The notes under the pieces: generated by a model
Told to the model about the DNA's origin: nothing
Database searches by the model: none
What the model saw: the letters and a program-made list of their open reading frames with translations, nothing else
Part shown: piece after piece, positions 5,239 to 6,040 of the stretch
How positions within the stretch are numbered: position 1 is the stretch's first letter
How the letters are laid out: each line of letters starts with the position of its first letter
Translations under genes and position numbers: made by a program
Source: Phycisphaerae bacterium
GTDB lineage: Bacteria; Planctomycetota; Phycisphaerae; Phycisphaerales; SM1A02
Assembly (NCBI GenBank): GCA_016873375.1
Contig: VGXJ01000116.1
Span: forward strand, 1 to 6,040
Direction: 5' to 3'
Length of the DNA: 6,040 nt

Positions 5239-6040
5239 ATGCCGTTCACTGGCTCCGCCCAATCGGGCAACCGCACGCCCTCAGCTCCTAGCCGCATCAC
5301 ATGGGTGATCGCGGGCGCAAGCACGCTCTTCCTCGTCGCAAGCGTGCTGTGGTGGATGTCGGGATCTTCGCCCAGCACCGCGCAAGCCACCTCGTCGCCG
5401 GCCAACGACACGCAGACCTCGGCAACCGAGGTGGTAGACACGAACGCAGCGTCCACAGCGGATGCGACGACGGCGGCACCCACTGCTGACGATGCAAGCA
5501 CTGCAGCCGGGGGTACCACCACCGCGCCGGCCACCCAGCCGATCACTGCACTCGAGTCACCCGATGCAGGCGCATCGGCATCAAGTGCACTCACGCCCGC
5601 CACACGCGGCACCAGCGTCAATCCTGACCCGGTCATCGTGAGCTCTCCCGCCACCGGCGAGACGATCGGTGACAAGGGCCCCGACTCACCGGCGCCCCAA
5701 CCCGCGCGCGATCCGCTCGCTGCCGCGCCGATCGCTGCGCCAACCGTCGATCTGCCGACCGCGCTGGGCATGGTCGGCACCGATCCGATCGCTGCGCGCC
5801 TGCAGCTCACGCGCCTGATCGACTCGGGCACGCTCGCCCCGGATGCCAAGCGCCAGGCGATCGACGCCATCACGACCGTGAACGCTTCGCTCTTCTTCTC
5901 GTCGACCGTGAATCCGGCTGATGCGTTGATGACGACCTACACCATCAAGAGCGGTGATGCACTGAGCAAGATCGCGCGCAAGGCCGGCATGGCCGCGGAC
6001 TGGCGCATGATCATGCGGCTCAACGGGATCAAGGATCCCA
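5239..6040 (+). CDS. Membrane-anchored LysM-domain protein, possible L,D-transpeptidase (C-terminus outside window)
   Basis: The frame is open from ATG 5239 to the window end: 267 codons, no stop. A short polar amino-terminus is followed by one membrane helix (about 20-40, ITWVIAGASTLFLVASVLWWM minus its ends), so this is a signal anchor. Residues 41-160 are a low-complexity Ser/Thr/Ala/Pro/Asp linker. Residues 171-225 look helical and folded (DLPTALGMVGTDPIAARLQL and on). A LysM domain starts at about 234 (YTIKSGDALSKIARKAGM, then WRMIMRLNGIKDP) and is cut by the window edge. LysM binds the GlcNAc-containing glycan of peptidoglycan, so the protein probably spans from membrane to wall. This layout often precedes a YkuD L,D-transpeptidase domain, which would lie beyond the window, so the catalytic role is inference. 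Ribosome-binding site GGAAAGG is well placed. It lies 65 bp after the cyclo-ligase gene on the same strand. Confidence 0.88.
   Translation, partial: MPFTGSAQSGNRTPSAPSRITWVIAGASTLFLVASVLWWMSGSSPSTAQATSSPANDTQTSATEVVDTNAASTADATTAAPTADDASTAAGGTTTAPATQPITALESPDAGASASSALTPATRGTSVNPDPVIVSSPATGETIGDKGPDSPAPQPARDPLAAAPIAAPTVDLPTALGMVGTDPIAARLQLTRLIDSGTLAPDAKRQAIDAITTVNASLFFSSTVNPADALMTTYTIKSGDALSKIARKAGMAADWRMIMRLNGIKDP

Noticed and set aside
5728..5797. A 13-bp direct repeat (CCGATCGCTGCGC) at 5728 and 5785
   Set aside because: Both copies encode P-I-A-A in the Ala/Pro-rich LysM protein; explained by biased composition and codon use.
5109..5873. A 254-codon open frame on the minus strand opposite the LysM gene
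   Set aside because: The plus frame has a good ribosome-binding site, an anchor helix and a LysM domain; the minus frame is Ala/Val/Ser-rich without motifs.

Overview
This is a GC-rich bacterial window with strong G/C preference at third codon positions. It carries six protein-coding genes packed closely together and nothing that looks mobile. No RNA gene, CRISPR array, insertion sequence or phage gene is visible. Three genes are confidently recognised: glmS, a glutathione-peroxidase-family gene and a 5-formyltetrahydrofolate cyclo-ligase gene. A fourth encodes a membrane-anchored LysM protein cut by the window end. The other two are a multi-pass membrane protein distantly resembling Kef/Na+-H+ antiporters and an unrecognised exported protein cut by the window start. 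The style (very high GC, weak Shine-Dalgarno sequences, an anchored protein with a long Ala/Thr/Pro/Ser linker before LysM, an odd secreted protein) would fit a Planctomycetota lineage such as Phycisphaerae. That is an impression from composition and protein style, not a proven placement.

Layout, left to right. Positions 1-623 (minus strand) hold the amino-terminal two hundred or so residues of a secreted protein of unknown function. Only about 23 bp away, and divergent from it, positions 647-1858 (plus) hold the antiporter-like membrane protein. A short convergent gap with a degenerate 18-bp repeat leads to a thiol-type glutathione peroxidase with a signal peptide (1946-2533, minus). Upstream of that on the same strand is glmS (2655-4493, minus), separated by 121 bp that contain a GC-rich hairpin just after the glmS stop codon. 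glmS is divergent from the 5-formyltetrahydrofolate cyclo-ligase gene (4553-5173, plus) across a 59-bp gap that holds an inverted repeat. After 65 bp with another GC-rich hairpin comes the LysM protein gene (5239 to the window end, plus).

How the genes fit together. Most are general metabolism or envelope maintenance rather than one dedicated system. GlmS makes glucosamine-6-phosphate for UDP-GlcNAc and so for peptidoglycan. The LysM protein should bind peptidoglycan from a membrane anchor and may be an L,D-transpeptidase if a YkuD domain follows. The cyclo-ligase recycles 5-formyl-THF, and the exported peroxidase protects the envelope from peroxides. I see no evidence for a previously undescribed multi-gene system. 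The most useful oddities are the GlmS sugar-binding loop (GQGTAL where CGTS is expected), the antiporter-like protein that seems to lack the usual ion-binding motifs, and the inverted repeat that overlaps the probable glmS ribosome-binding site.
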